This document shows positions 49,076-57,497 of a stretch of DNA of 64,000 nt, one piece after another (the first letter of the stretch is position 1; each line of letters opens with the position of its first letter). This DNA comes from Polaromonas sp. SP1 (lineage in GTDB: Bacteria > Pseudomonadota > Gammaproteobacteria > Burkholderiales > Burkholderiaceae_C). Under the pieces are notes generated by a model that searched no databases, had not been told where the DNA came from, and worked only from the letters and a program-made list of their open reading frames with translations. Position numbers and translations under genes: made by a program. The stretch spans positions 62,001-126,000 of the forward strand of contig NZ_CP031013.1 in NCBI RefSeq assembly GCF_003711205.1, read 5' to 3'.

Positions 49076-49972
49076 ATGACCATCGCCAGCAACACGCCCC
49101 TGCCCTGCATCGCATTTTTGGGCACGGGCATCATGGGCCTGCCCATGGCCACGCGCCTGTGCAAGGCCGGCTACACGCTGCAGGTCTGGAACCGCACACA
49201 GGGCAAGACCGGCCCGCTCACGGCGCTGGGCGCCACGGCGCACACGCAAGCCGGCGCTGCGGTGGCCGGAGCCGACATCATCATCAGCATGCTCGAAAGC
49301 GGCCCCGTCGTGGACGGCGTGCTGTTCGCACAGGGCGTGGCCGCGGCGATGAAGCCCGGCGCGCTTTTCCTGGACATGGCCTCCATCCAGCCGCGTGAAG
49401 CGCGCGACCACGCCGCGCGCCTGGGCGCGTTGGGCATCGCCCATGTTGATGCACCGGTCTCAGGCGGTCCCGGTGGCGCAGAGAGCGGCACGCTGGCCAT
49501 CATGGCCGGCGGCAAGGCGGAAGATTTCGCCCGCGCCCTGCCCGTGCTGGCGCACCTGGGCCACGCCGTCCATGTGGGCCCGCACGGCAGCGGCCAGCTC
49601 ACCAAGCTGGCCAACCAGATGATTGTGGGCATCACGATTGGCGCGGTGGCCGAGGCGCTGCTGTTCACCGCACGCGGCGGCGCTGACATGGCCAAGGTCA
49701 AGGAAGCCATCACCGGCGGCTTTGCCGACAGCCGCGTGCTGCAGCTGCACGGCCAGCGCATGCTCGAGCGCGACTTCGCGCCGCGCGCACGCATGGACAT
49801 CCAGCTCAAGGACATGCGCAACGCGCTGGCGACCGCGCAGGAGATCGGCTTTGAAGCGCCGATCACCGCGCTGTTTGAGCGGCTTTATGCCGAAGGCGTG
49901 GACAACGGCCTGACCGACCTGGACCAGTCGGCGCTGTTTGTGGAGCTGGCCAGCCGCAACGGCATGAGCTGA
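49076..49972 (+). CDS. 3-hydroxyisobutyrate-dehydrogenase-family oxidoreductase
   Basis: 298-aa beta-hydroxyacid dehydrogenase. N-terminal NAD(P) site IAFLGTGIMGLPMATRL; substrate-binding DAPVSGGPGGAESGTLAIMA GG; catalytic Lys in GSGQLTKLANQMIVG. The family covers 3-hydroxyisobutyrate, tartronate semialdehyde and gamma-hydroxybutyrate enzymes. ATG at 49076 with TTGAGG 9 bases upstream; the longer frame from 49043 is less likely. Last gene of the cluster that starts at the GntR regulator; 93 bp after the SAF-domain oxidoreductase. Confidence 0.88.
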   Translation: MTIASNTPLPCIAFLGTGIMGLPMATRLCKAGYTLQVWNRTQGKTGPLTALGATAHTQAGAAVAGADIIISMLESGPVVDGVLFAQGVAAAMKPGALFLDMASIQPREARDHAARLGALGIAHVDAPVSGGPGGAESGTLAIMAGGKAEDFARALPVLAHLGHAVHVGPHGSGQLTKLANQMIVGITIGAVAEALLFTARGGADMAKVKEAITGGFADSRVLQLHGQRMLERDFAPRARMDIQLKDMRNALATAQEIGFEAPITALFERLYAEGVDNGLTDLDQSALFVELASRNGMS

Positions 49973-49977
49973 GCCGC

Positions 49978-50889
49978 TTAGCGCGTCAACAAGGCGCGCA
50001 GCAGGTGGCCTGCAATGCTCGGGTTCTCCTTGATGCGCCGCATGCTGTAGCCGTACCAGTCCTTGCCGTAGGGCACGTAGATGCGGACCGCATAACCTTC
50101 AGCCAGCAGGCGGTCACGCAGGCTTTCGCGCACGCCGAGCAGCATCTGGAACTCAAAGGCCGTACCGGCTATGCGCCGGCTGCGCGCAAGCTCTATCACC
50201 TGATCGACCAGTTCCTCGTCATGCGTTGCAACGCCCACAAAAGTGCCGCTGTCGAAGCAACGCGCGACCTGGCGCAGGAAGTGCGGGTTGATTGCACTGC
50301 GGTCGTTCCAGGCACCCTCAACGAGGTGCTCGCGCTCTTCGACATAAATGCCTTTGCAGATGCGCAGGTTCTCACGCATTCCCAGCAGCGGGGTGATGTC
50401 GCTATCGGTGCGCTTGAGATAGGCCTGCAGCACGAGGCCGACATTGCCGTACCCGCGGCTCTTCAAGCGCAGCAGAAGATCAATTTCACGCTGTGTGCAA
50501 CTCGCATCCTCCATATCAATGCGCACGAAAGTGGCGTGCGCCTTGGCGGCATCGAGCAGGCACTCCAGGTTGCGCTCGCAATGGGCTTGATCGAGCAACA
50601 AGCCAAGCGCGGTTGGCTTGACCGAGATATTCGCCCGCAGCCCGTCACGCGCGATCGCCTCGAGCACCTGGAGGTATTCGCTGGTCGTGTTGTCGGCTTG
50701 AGAGAGCGATTCGACGGTTTCTCCAAGGACGTCGACCGTCGCCGAAAAACCTGCGGCATTGAGCGCTGCGACGCGCCTGATCGCATCGGCGACGGTGTCG
50801 CCGGCAATGTAGCGGCCAGAGACCTTGCGGATCAGCGCGCGCGGCGCCAGAGGGATGGCCGAAGCCACCAAAGTATTGAACAGGGACAT
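49978..50889 (-). CDS. Proline dehydrogenase (monofunctional)
   Basis: FAD-dependent oxidation of L-proline to pyrroline-5-carboxylate at the inner membrane face. 303 aa, the stand-alone bacterial form rather than fused PutA. Diagnostic C-terminal blocks are VGVATHDEELVDQV, TAFEFQMLLGVRESL and RIYVPYGKDWYGYSMRRIKE NP, where the paired Arg residues bind proline. ATG at 50887-50889, preferred over the longer frame to 50934. It is convergent with the dehydrogenase cluster (5 bp between stop codons). No pyrroline-5-carboxylate dehydrogenase gene is adjacent. A GGGTGAACCC motif lies 97 bp upstream. Confidence 0.93.
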   Translation of the reverse strand: MSLFNTLVASAIPLAPRALIRKVSGRYIAGDTVADAIRRVAALNAAGFSATVDVLGETVESLSQADNTTSEYLQVLEAIARDGLRANISVKPTALGLLLDQAHCERNLECLLDAAKAHATFVRIDMEDASCTQREIDLLLRLKSRGYGNVGLVLQAYLKRTDSDITPLLGMRENLRICKGIYVEEREHLVEGAWNDRSAINPHFLRQVARCFDSGTFVGVATHDEELVDQVIELARSRRIAGTAFEFQMLLGVRESLRDRLLAEGYAVRIYVPYGKDWYGYSMRRIKENPSIAGHLLRALLTR

Positions 50890-51225
50890 GACAGTTTTCC
50901 AAAGAAATGAAAAGAAAGACGGGACCGCGTACACGACATAAGGCGTCGCGAATCGAAAAAGCGGTCGGGATCAGTCACCCGGCCGGGGTGAACCCGGCGG
51001 GTGTGGGGCGGTGCTTCTGCTGCGCGTCAGGACAGAGGTCCCGGCGCGAGGCGGAAGCAAGGCTTCAGTTCTTTGAAAGAGGAGGCCAGGCGGCTGCGTG
51101 CATATCGGTGTTTTTGCGGCGGCACCGTATTGCCGGCGCCAGCATCGCATTTTAGCGTCGGCATTGGCGAAGCACCGGTGGCCGCGATGGCATGGACTGA
51201 GCGAGGTTGATTTCTTAAGTAAAAA
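50890..51225. other. Gap upstream of proline dehydrogenase
   Basis: Holds GGGTGAACCC (50986-50995), one mismatch from the GGGTAAACCC motif of other promoters in the window. Otherwise I see no gene: short frames exist on both strands but lack ribosome sites or family features. A regulator of proline use might be expected here but is not found. Confidence 0.4.
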
Positions 51226-51275
51226 AGGCCTCCAGCCCAATATCCACCTTGGCTAGCAGCTATTAAATCAATAGC
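51226..51275 (+). repeat. Interspersed GCTAT-hairpin element, copy 5
   Basis: GGCCTCCAGCCC at 51227-51238, TTGGCTAGCA before the hairpin GCTAT-N7-ATAGC (51259-51275). It ends 21 bp beyond the stop codon of the FCD regulator gene. Confidence 0.75.
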
Positions 51276-51296
51276 AAAGCAATAGCGGGCGAAGGC

Positions 51297-51968
51297 TCAG
51301 GACCCCAGCATGTTGACGCGCACGTGCACCAGGTGATCGATGCAAAGCTCACGCGCGCGCTGCGCATCCCTTTGCTGCAGGGCATCCACGAGGCTGCGGT
51401 GTTCGTGCTGGTATTCCAGCCGGCGCTCCGGCGTGGCGCTGCGGCGTTTGAGCATGCCCCACTCGGCATCCGAGCGGGCATGGTTCATCAGGCGAAAGAC
51501 GCTGGAGATAAAGCTGTTGTGCGCCGAGTCGGCAATGACTTCGTGCAGCAGGCTGTCCCAGCGCTCGAAGTCTTCCAGCGTGGTGGCGGCTTCGGCCTTG
51601 TCGCAGCACTCGTGCATGCGCTCGAAGTCGGCTGAGTTGGCGTTGCCTATCACCATGTCGATGATGGCCGGCTCCAGCGCCAGCCGTGCGCTCATGAGCT
51701 CTGCCGGGCTGGCCGCGCGCGCCGGCCCGCCTTCGTCGGTGGCGGCCAGGACCTGCGCAATGTGCGTGCTGACATAGGTGCCGCTGCCCACCGTCTGCGT
51801 GATCAGGCCGCGCTCCTTCAGGCCGGCCAGCACGCGCCGCACCGTGGCGCGACTCAGCCCGCTTTGTTCGCTGAAGCTGCGCTCCGTCGGGATGCGATGG
51901 CCGGCGCGCCATTTGCGCGATTTCAGGTTGTCCAGGATGGTTTCCTGCAGGGCGGTTGCGCTGTCCAT
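51297..51968 (-). CDS. GntR-family regulator (FCD/FadR subfamily)
   Basis: 223-aa regulator. Winged helix at ~5-70 (IPTERSFSEQSGLSRATVRR VLAGLKERGLITQTVGSGTY) and FCD ligand domain at ~85-215 (RLALEPAIIDMVIGNANSAD; DSLLHEVIADSAHNSFI). ATG at 51966-51968. Divergent from the FAH-family / hydrolase / Bug receptor operon across 233 bp, so that operon is its likely target. The gap contains two AATTGGTT-like direct repeats near 52020-52037 that could be part of its binding site. Confidence 0.88.
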   Translation of the reverse strand: MDSATALQETILDNLKSRKWRAGHRIPTERSFSEQSGLSRATVRRVLAGLKERGLITQTVGSGTYVSTHIAQVLAATDEGGPARAASPAELMSARLALEPAIIDMVIGNANSADFERMHECCDKAEAATTLEDFERWDSLLHEVIADSAHNSFISSVFRLMNHARSDAEWGMLKRRSATPERRLEYQHEHRSLVDALQQRDAQRARELCIDHLVHVRVNMLGS

Positions 51969-52201
51969 AGATTGATTCAGGTGTTGGGGGTGATGCGGTG
52001 AAATGTCATCAAATGCATCTAATTGGTTGAAATTGGTTTATTCGCATTCTCCTTTATTTCTCCAATGATTCATAGGTGTTTTCCCCGAACACTTGAACAA
52101 TCTTGAGCGAAGCGGTTGCTTATTGGTGAGTCTTGGTCCTACGATGGTTTAGAGGCAAAAAAAGCCTTTCAAGACCTTCCACCCATTACAGGAGACAGGA
52201 T

Positions 52202-53068
52202 TTGCGCATCGCGATTTTTCAACTCAAGGGCCGGCGGCTGGCCGGCCTGGTTTCTGCCGACGGCCGGAGCGTGACGCCGTTTGACCTCCCGCCGGAGCAA
52301 ATGCAAAAAGGCGCGCTGGCGCTGATCGAGGCGGGCCTGGATCCCCGCAAGATCCCTTTGCAGGGAGTCGCCGTCGACATCGCCGCCGTCAGGCTGGAGG
52401 CGCCGCTGCCGGCGCCGCGCCGCAATATCTTTTGTGTGGGACGCAACTACCACGCGCACGCCAAAGAGTTGCAGTCATCCGTATTCAAGAACAACACGGC
52501 CAACCCCGAATCCTGGCCCATCGTGTTTACCAAGGTGCCTGAATGCGTGGTCGGGCCGCACGACGACGTGGTGCTGCCGGTGGGCGTGTCGGAGCAGATC
52601 GACTATGAGTCCGAACTCACCATCGTCATCGGCAAGGGCGGGCGCAACATCACGCGCGCCAATGCGATGCAGCATGTGTTCGGCTACACCATCGTCAACG
52701 ACGTGACGGCGCGCGACGTGCAGATGCGGCACCAGCAGTGGGACCTGGGCAAATCGTTCGACACTTTTTGTCCCATGGGCCCGTGGATCGTGACGGCCGA
52801 CGAGCTGGACGGCAACAACACGCGCGTGCGCGGCTGGGTCAACGGCGAGCTGCGCCAGGACGCGCAGACCACCGACCTGATCTTCGACCTTTCGACGCTG
52901 ATTGAAACCTGCTCGCGCGGCATCACGCTTTACCCCGGCGACCTGATCGCCACCGGCTCGCCGGCCGGCGTGGGCATGGGCATGAGCCCGCCGCAGTACC
53001 TGAAAGCGGGCGACGTGGTGCGCATCGAGGTCGACGGCCTGGGCGTGATCGAGAACCGTTTTGTATAA
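52202..53068 (+). CDS. Fumarylacetoacetate hydrolase family protein
   Basis: 288-aa cytoplasmic FAH-fold enzyme (2-keto-4-pentenoate hydratase / FAH type). Core: NIFCVGRNYHAHAKELQSSV, IDYESELTIVIGKGGRNITR with the metal Glu residues, GYTIVNDVTARDVQMRHQQW DLGKSFDTFCPMGPW, and GDLIATGSPAGVGMG. The start is a TTG at 52202, because CAGGAGACAGGA lies just upstream; the longer frame from 52133 has no homology. First gene of an operon with an alpha/beta hydrolase and a Bug receptor. The last step of an aromatic or diketo-acid pathway is likely. Confidence 0.9.
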   Translation: MRIAIFQLKGRRLAGLVSADGRSVTPFDLPPEQMQKGALALIEAGLDPRKIPLQGVAVDIAAVRLEAPLPAPRRNIFCVGRNYHAHAKELQSSVFKNNTANPESWPIVFTKVPECVVGPHDDVVLPVGVSEQIDYESELTIVIGKGGRNITRANAMQHVFGYTIVNDVTARDVQMRHQQWDLGKSFDTFCPMGPWIVTADELDGNNTRVRGWVNGELRQDAQTTDLIFDLSTLIETCSRGITLYPGDLIATGSPAGVGMGMSPPQYLKAGDVVRIEVDGLGVIENRFV

Positions 53069-53139
53069 GCCCTTGCGGGCATGGATTGATTGATTCACTG
53101 ACTGACAGCGCGAGACGCGCCACAACAAAGGAGACATCG

Positions 53140-54066
53140 ATGAGCAACGTGAAGTGGACGGGCGGTGTAGAGCACTGGACCCACAAGAAAACGCCCGAGG
53201 GCGATATCAAGCTTTTTCTCTGGGAGAAGAAGGCTTCAACGAAGGTGCCGCATGCGGGCACCATCTTTTTTGTGCACGGCTCTTCGATGGCCTCACAGCC
53301 GACGTTTGACCTGCACGTGCCGGGCCGGGCCTATTCGTCGGCCATGGACTGGTTTGCCGAGCACGGCTTTGACACCTGGACCATGGACAACGAAGGCTAC
53401 GGCCGCTCCGACAAACACCGCGACATCAATTTCGACATCAGCAACGGCGCCGACGACCTGGCCGCCGGCAGCGAATACATCATGAAAAAAACCGGTGCGC
53501 AGTCGCTGCTGCTGTACGGTATTTCTTCGGGTGCTCTGAAGGCAGGCCTGTTTGCCGAGCGCCACCCGGAGCGCGTGGGCAAGATTGCACTCGACGCCTT
53601 TGTCTGGACGGGCGAAGGCAGTCACACGCTGGAACAGCGCAAGAAAAAGCTGCCGGAGTTCCTGGCGAAAAACCGCCGCGCCATCGACCGGCCTTTTGTG
53701 CACAGCATCTTCCAGCGCGACCATCCCGACACGGTGGAGCAGCGCGTCGTCGAGGCGTTTGCCGATGCCATCCTGACGCTGGACGACTCGATGCCGACCG
53801 GCACCTATGTCGACATGTGCTCCAAGCTGCCGTTGCTGGACCCGAAGAAGCTGACCGTGCCAACCATCATCCTGCGCGGTGAATACGACGGCATTGCCGG
53901 CATGGACGACCTGATCGACTACTTCAAGCTGCTGCCCAACATGAACAAGCAGTTCAGCGTGATGCGCGGTATCTCGCACGCCAGCTTCCAGCAGAAGAAC
54001 TACATGATGGTCTACCAGATCCTGCACAGCTTTTTCACCATGCCTGAGCCTTCCTACAAGGGGTAG
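53140..54066 (+). CDS. Alpha/beta hydrolase
   Basis: 308-aa alpha/beta hydrolase. Oxyanion region FFVHGSSMASQPTFDL, strand DTWTMDNEGYGRSDKHRDIN, nucleophile region LLLYGISSGALKAGLFAE (GxSxG: Gly-Ile-Ser-Ser-Gly), acid residue in LRGEYDGIAG and His in MRGISHASFQQ. No signal peptide. ATG at 53140 with AAAGGAGA. It lies 71 bp after the FAH-family gene and 4 bp before the Bug receptor gene. It may be a C-C bond or ester hydrolase of the same pathway; substrate unknown. Confidence 0.85.
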   Translation: MSNVKWTGGVEHWTHKKTPEGDIKLFLWEKKASTKVPHAGTIFFVHGSSMASQPTFDLHVPGRAYSSAMDWFAEHGFDTWTMDNEGYGRSDKHRDINFDISNGADDLAAGSEYIMKKTGAQSLLLYGISSGALKAGLFAERHPERVGKIALDAFVWTGEGSHTLEQRKKKLPEFLAKNRRAIDRPFVHSIFQRDHPDTVEQRVVEAFADAILTLDDSMPTGTYVDMCSKLPLLDPKKLTVPTIILRGEYDGIAGMDDLIDYFKLLPNMNKQFSVMRGISHASFQQKNYMMVYQILHSFFTMPEPSYKG

Positions 54067-54070
54067 CGCC

Positions 54071-55048
54071 ATGAAAACGATCTACCGATCCGCCATTGCG
54101 GGTGTCGCGGGTGTTGTGCTGTCGCTGACGTGCGGCATCGCATCGGCGCAGGGCTACCCGAACAAGCCGGTGCGCCTTATCGTGCCGTTTGCGCCGGGCG
54201 GCTTTACCGATGTGGTGGCGCGCATCCTCGGCCAGAAGCTGTCGATGGCCATGGGGCAGCAGTTCGTCGTCGAGAACAAGGCGGGTGCGGGCTCGACCAT
54301 AGGCACCGACTTTGTCGCCAAGGCGGCGCCCGACGGCTACACGCTGGTGATGATCTCGACCACACACGTGATCAGCCCATGGATCTACAAGACCATGCCC
54401 TATGACCCGATCAAAAGCTTCACCGTGGTCTCCAAGCTGGTCGACTCGCCTTACGTGCTGCTCGTCAACCCGAAAGTGCAGGCCAACAACGTGAAGGAGC
54501 TGGTGGCACTGGCCAAGGCCGCGCCTGAGACGATCCACTATGCGTCGTCGGGCAACGGCAGCTCGCAGCATTTGATGGGCGGGCTGTTCGTGTCGATGAC
54601 GGGTGCGCCGCTCAAGCATGTGCCTTATCGCGGCAGCAGCGGCGCGGCGACCGACCTCGTGGCCGGCGTGGTGGAAACCAGTTTTGCCGGCGTGCCCAAT
54701 GCGTTGTCGCAGGTGCCGCAAGGCCGCCTCAAGGCCTTTGCGGTGACGACGGCCAGGCGCATTCCGCAATTACCCGATGTGCCGACCATGCAGGAAGCGG
54801 GGGTGCCGGGTTATGAGGCCTCGGTGTGGCTGGCCTTGCTGGCGCCGGCCGGCACGCCCAAAGACATCGTGAACAAGCTCAACGCGGAGATCGCCAAGCT
54901 GATGAACACGCCGGACACCAAAAAGGCCTTGTACGATGCGGGCGTGGAGCCCACCCCGTCCACGCCCGAGGCGATGTCCGAGTACCTGGTCAAGGAGATG
55001 GACCGCTGGGGCAAGGTGGTCAAGGACATCGGGATCAAGGTCGAGTAA
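54071..55048 (+). CDS. Bug-family (TctC-like) periplasmic solute receptor
   Basis: 325-aa periplasmic receptor of the tripartite tricarboxylate transporter type. Signal peptide (MKTIYRSAIAGVAGVVLSLT, cleavage after IASA). Family hallmarks: YPNKPVRLIVPFAPGGFTDV VARIL, FVVENKAGAGSTIGTDFVAK AAPDGYTL, and YRGSSGAATDLVAGVVETSF. No TctA or TctB membrane gene is nearby, as is usual for Bug orphans. ATG at 54071, 4 bp after the hydrolase stop. Expected to bring the operon's substrate (a carboxylate) to a transporter elsewhere. Confidence 0.92.
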   Translation: MKTIYRSAIAGVAGVVLSLTCGIASAQGYPNKPVRLIVPFAPGGFTDVVARILGQKLSMAMGQQFVVENKAGAGSTIGTDFVAKAAPDGYTLVMISTTHVISPWIYKTMPYDPIKSFTVVSKLVDSPYVLLVNPKVQANNVKELVALAKAAPETIHYASSGNGSSQHLMGGLFVSMTGAPLKHVPYRGSSGAATDLVAGVVETSFAGVPNALSQVPQGRLKAFAVTTARRIPQLPDVPTMQEAGVPGYEASVWLALLAPAGTPKDIVNKLNAEIAKLMNTPDTKKALYDAGVEPTPSTPEAMSEYLVKEMDRWGKVVKDIGIKVE

Positions 55049-55080
55049 GCCCTTGCTCATAGAGCGGTGACGGCTCCATA

Positions 55081-55121
55081 AAAAAAGCCGCTACAGACTT
55101 GAAGTCTGCAGCGGCTTTTTG
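55081..55121. terminator. Bidirectional terminator between the Bug receptor and helicase genes
   Basis: AAGCCGCT-A-CAGACT paired with AGTCTG-C-AGCGGCTT, flanked by A and T runs, 32 bp after the Bug gene and 33 bp after the helicase stop. It serves both convergent units. Confidence 0.92.
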
Positions 55122-55154
55122 CTTTTGCTTTGTCGTACGTTGATGACTTAAAAA

Positions 55155-57086
55155 TCAATCACGGAAGGGCTTGGAGAACTTGCCCGGCTTCTTGGCCGCA
55201 TCGCGGGGCACAAACACCTTGCCGGCAGGCTTGGCAAAACCAGGCTTGCGGTTGGCGAAGTCAGGGCGCGGTGCGAAGCCTTCATTGCGGGGGGCAAAGC
55301 CTTCGTTGCGCGGGGCAAAGTTGCGGTCGTCGCGCTGGGCGAAGCCACCGTTGTTGCCGCCGCCGAAGCCGCCGCGGTCGTCCTGGCGGCGCGGGCCGCG
55401 GTCATTGAAGCCCGAACGGTCTGCGTAGTTGTTGCCGCCGTGCGGTGCGGGAGGACGGCCCTGGAAAGAACCACGGTCGCCGCGATCACCACCACGGTCG
55501 TCGCGGTTGTTGCCAAAGCCGGCAAAGCCGCCATTGCCAAAACCGCTGGCCGGCTTGCGGCCGTAACCGCCGCGATCACCACCGCCGCCGCCGAAGCTGC
55601 GGCCACCGCGGTCACCACCGAAGTTGCCGCGTGGGCGCTCGGAGGTCGGGGCGAAGCGCTGCTGCGGCTCGAGGCCGGCGATCACGCTGGGCTTCAGGTT
55701 TTGCTGCATGTAGTGTTCGATGTCCTGGATCTTGCGGCGATCACGGAACTCGGCGATCGTCACGGCCTTGCCTTCGCGGCCGGCACGGCCGGTGCGGCCG
55801 ATACGGTGCACGTAGTCTTCGGCTTTCATGGGCAGGCCGTAGTTGATCACGTGGGTGATGGTGGGCACGTCCAGGCCGCGGGCGGCCACGTCGGTTGCCA
55901 CCAGGACTTGCACGCGGCCGTCACGGAAAGCCATCAGGCGGCGGTTGCGCAGGCCCTGGCCGAGCGCGCCGTGCAGCGCCACAGCGCTGAAGCCTTCCTG
56001 CACCAGGTCGTTGGCCAGGCCGTCACATTCAACCTGGGTGCTCGCAAACACGATGGCCTGGTTGATGGTGGTGTCGCGCAGCAGATGGTCCAGCAGCTTG
56101 CGCTTGTGGGTCATGTTGTCGGCCCACAGCAGGGATTGCGTGATGGACGTGTGCTTCTCGTGCGGCGAGTCGATTTCGACGCGCTGCGGCGTGCGCATGA
56201 CGCGGGTGGCCAGTTGCATGATGCGGGGCGCGAAAGTGGCGCTGAACATCATGGTCTGCTTGCGCTCGATCGTGAGCTGGTTGACTTCGGTCAGGTCGTC
56301 GGCAAAGCCGAGGTCCAGCATGCGGTCGGCTTCGTCGACGACGAGGAACTGCACCTGGTCCAGCTTGATCTGCATGCTGCGCTGCAGGTCGAGCAGGCGG
56401 CCCGGCGTGGCGACCACGAGGTTGGCGTTCTGCAGCTTGGCGATCTGCAGTTGGTAAGGAATGCCGCCCACGACGTTGGCGATGCGCAGGCCGCGGCAGT
56501 GGCGAACCAGATCGATTGCGTCGGCGCAGACCTGCTGGGCCAGCTCGCGCGTGGGGCACAGGATCAGTGCGCCGGGCGTGGCGGCCTTGAAGTTGCGGGG
56601 GCTGGTCGGGTCTTTGCGCTTGGGCTTTTTCAGGGGGGCTTCGCCGCGGGCGACGGCTTCTGCGCTCAGGCGTTCGAACTCGGAGCGCTCAAAGCGCTCG
56701 GCTTCTTCCTGCTGCTTGAGCAGGGTGTGCAGCACGGGCAGCAGGAAAGCGGCGGTCTTGCCGCTGCCGGTCTGGCTGGAAACCAGCAAGTCGGTGAACT
56801 TGGCAGCCTTGGGGTCGGCGTCCAGCGCCTGCATGGCCTTGGGGATGGTGGCCATCTGCACGGCGGTGGGCTTGGTAAAGCCCATGTCGGCGACGGCCTG
56901 CAGCAGTTCCTTGGCCAGGCCAAGTTCTACAAAGCCGTTCGGCTCGGCCACGACGGCGTCGAGCGAGCTGGGGCTGGCTTCCAGCGCATCGGAAAAATCC
57001 GGGGCGGCGTTGAAACCGGTGTCGATGTTGTCGGCGGCAATGGCTTCAGGCAAAAAGTCGCCACGAGCCTCAAAAGAGTCAGTCAT
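55155..57086 (-). CDS. DEAD-box RNA helicase with Gly/Arg-rich tail
   Basis: ATP-dependent RNA helicase, 643 aa, RhlE/DeaD-like. Q motif GFTKPTAVQ, motif I SSQTGSGKTAAFLLP, Ia PTRELAQQV, II VVDEADRMLDLGF, III SAT, V ATDVAARGLDV, VI HRIGRTGRAGREG. An extra ~45-residue charged insert (QQEEAERFERSEFERLSAEA ... KKPKRKDP) sits between motifs I and Ia. The N-terminus (~45 residues) is acidic. The C-terminal ~160 residues are Gly/Arg/Asn-rich with FAPRNEG repeated, a likely RNA-binding tail. A ~240-nt untranslated leader is predicted. ATG at 57084-57086. Confidence 0.93.
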   Translation of the reverse strand: MTDSFEARGDFLPEAIAADNIDTGFNAAPDFSDALEASPSSLDAVVAEPNGFVELGLAKELLQAVADMGFTKPTAVQMATIPKAMQALDADPKAAKFTDLLVSSQTGSGKTAAFLLPVLHTLLKQQEEAERFERSEFERLSAEAVARGEAPLKKPKRKDPTSPRNFKAATPGALILCPTRELAQQVCADAIDLVRHCRGLRIANVVGGIPYQLQIAKLQNANLVVATPGRLLDLQRSMQIKLDQVQFLVVDEADRMLDLGFADDLTEVNQLTIERKQTMMFSATFAPRIMQLATRVMRTPQRVEIDSPHEKHTSITQSLLWADNMTHKRKLLDHLLRDTTINQAIVFASTQVECDGLANDLVQEGFSAVALHGALGQGLRNRRLMAFRDGRVQVLVATDVAARGLDVPTITHVINYGLPMKAEDYVHRIGRTGRAGREGKAVTIAEFRDRRKIQDIEHYMQQNLKPSVIAGLEPQQRFAPTSERPRGNFGGDRGGRSFGGGGGDRGGYGRKPASGFGNGGFAGFGNNRDDRGGDRGDRGSFQGRPPAPHGGNNYADRSGFNDRGPRRQDDRGGFGGGNNGGFAQRDDRNFAPRNEGFAPRNEGFAPRPDFANRKPGFAKPAGKVFVPRDAAKKPGKFSKPFRD

Positions 57087-57334
57087 GTTTTTTTCTCACT
57101 AATCACCTGTTCGCAACGCTTTTGGCGAGGGAACAGGAAACTTCACCTCCTGCGATGCAGAAGGATTCGTTCATGGTTAATAAAACATCAACCATCAAAC
57201 GAATATGCAGCTTGGGAAGCGAGCGATCAAAACCTTGTTTGATGCCGTACCCGAAGCGGTGACTCCGTTGTGGAGTCCAAAAGTGTGAGGTAGATGTACA
57301 AATGCAGCGCACCCTGTGCAACCGCAAGCCCACG

Positions 57335-57340
57335 ATTATA
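57335..57340 (-). promoter_or_regulatory. -10 box of the DEAD-box helicase promoter
   Basis: Exact TATAAT on the minus strand. The -35 region is weak (TGGTAG at 17 bp). The predicted start near 57328 gives a 5' leader of about 240 nt before the helicase ATG; the leader contains no obvious gene. Confidence 0.55.
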
Positions 57341-57433
57341 GCGTGCTTTACGGGTTTCTACCAGTCCCCCAGCCAACGGGGGTGATTACGGCTTCACAGC
57401 CTCATTGCCCAAAGCTGCTCTCAGCCTCATTTC

Positions 57434-57482
57434 GCTATCATTTCAGGAGCAACATCCCAAGACGCTGCCTTGGCTAGAGCTC
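57434..57482 (-). repeat. Interspersed GCTAT element, copy 6 (variant without the ATAGC arm)
   Basis: GCTATCATTTCAGGAGCAAC at 57434-57453 and CTTGGCTAGAGCTC at 57469-57482, the same end motif as other copies. The second hairpin arm is replaced by AGGAGC. It lies 15 bp beyond the orn stop codon, in the 411-bp gap whose remaining part is the helicase leader. Confidence 0.65.
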
Positions 57483-57497
57483 GAAAAGGCTTAAAAA

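Noticed and set aside
55440-57242. 600-codon open frame opposite the helicase gene
   Set aside because: It is antisense to a gene with all DEAD-box motifs; no features of its own.
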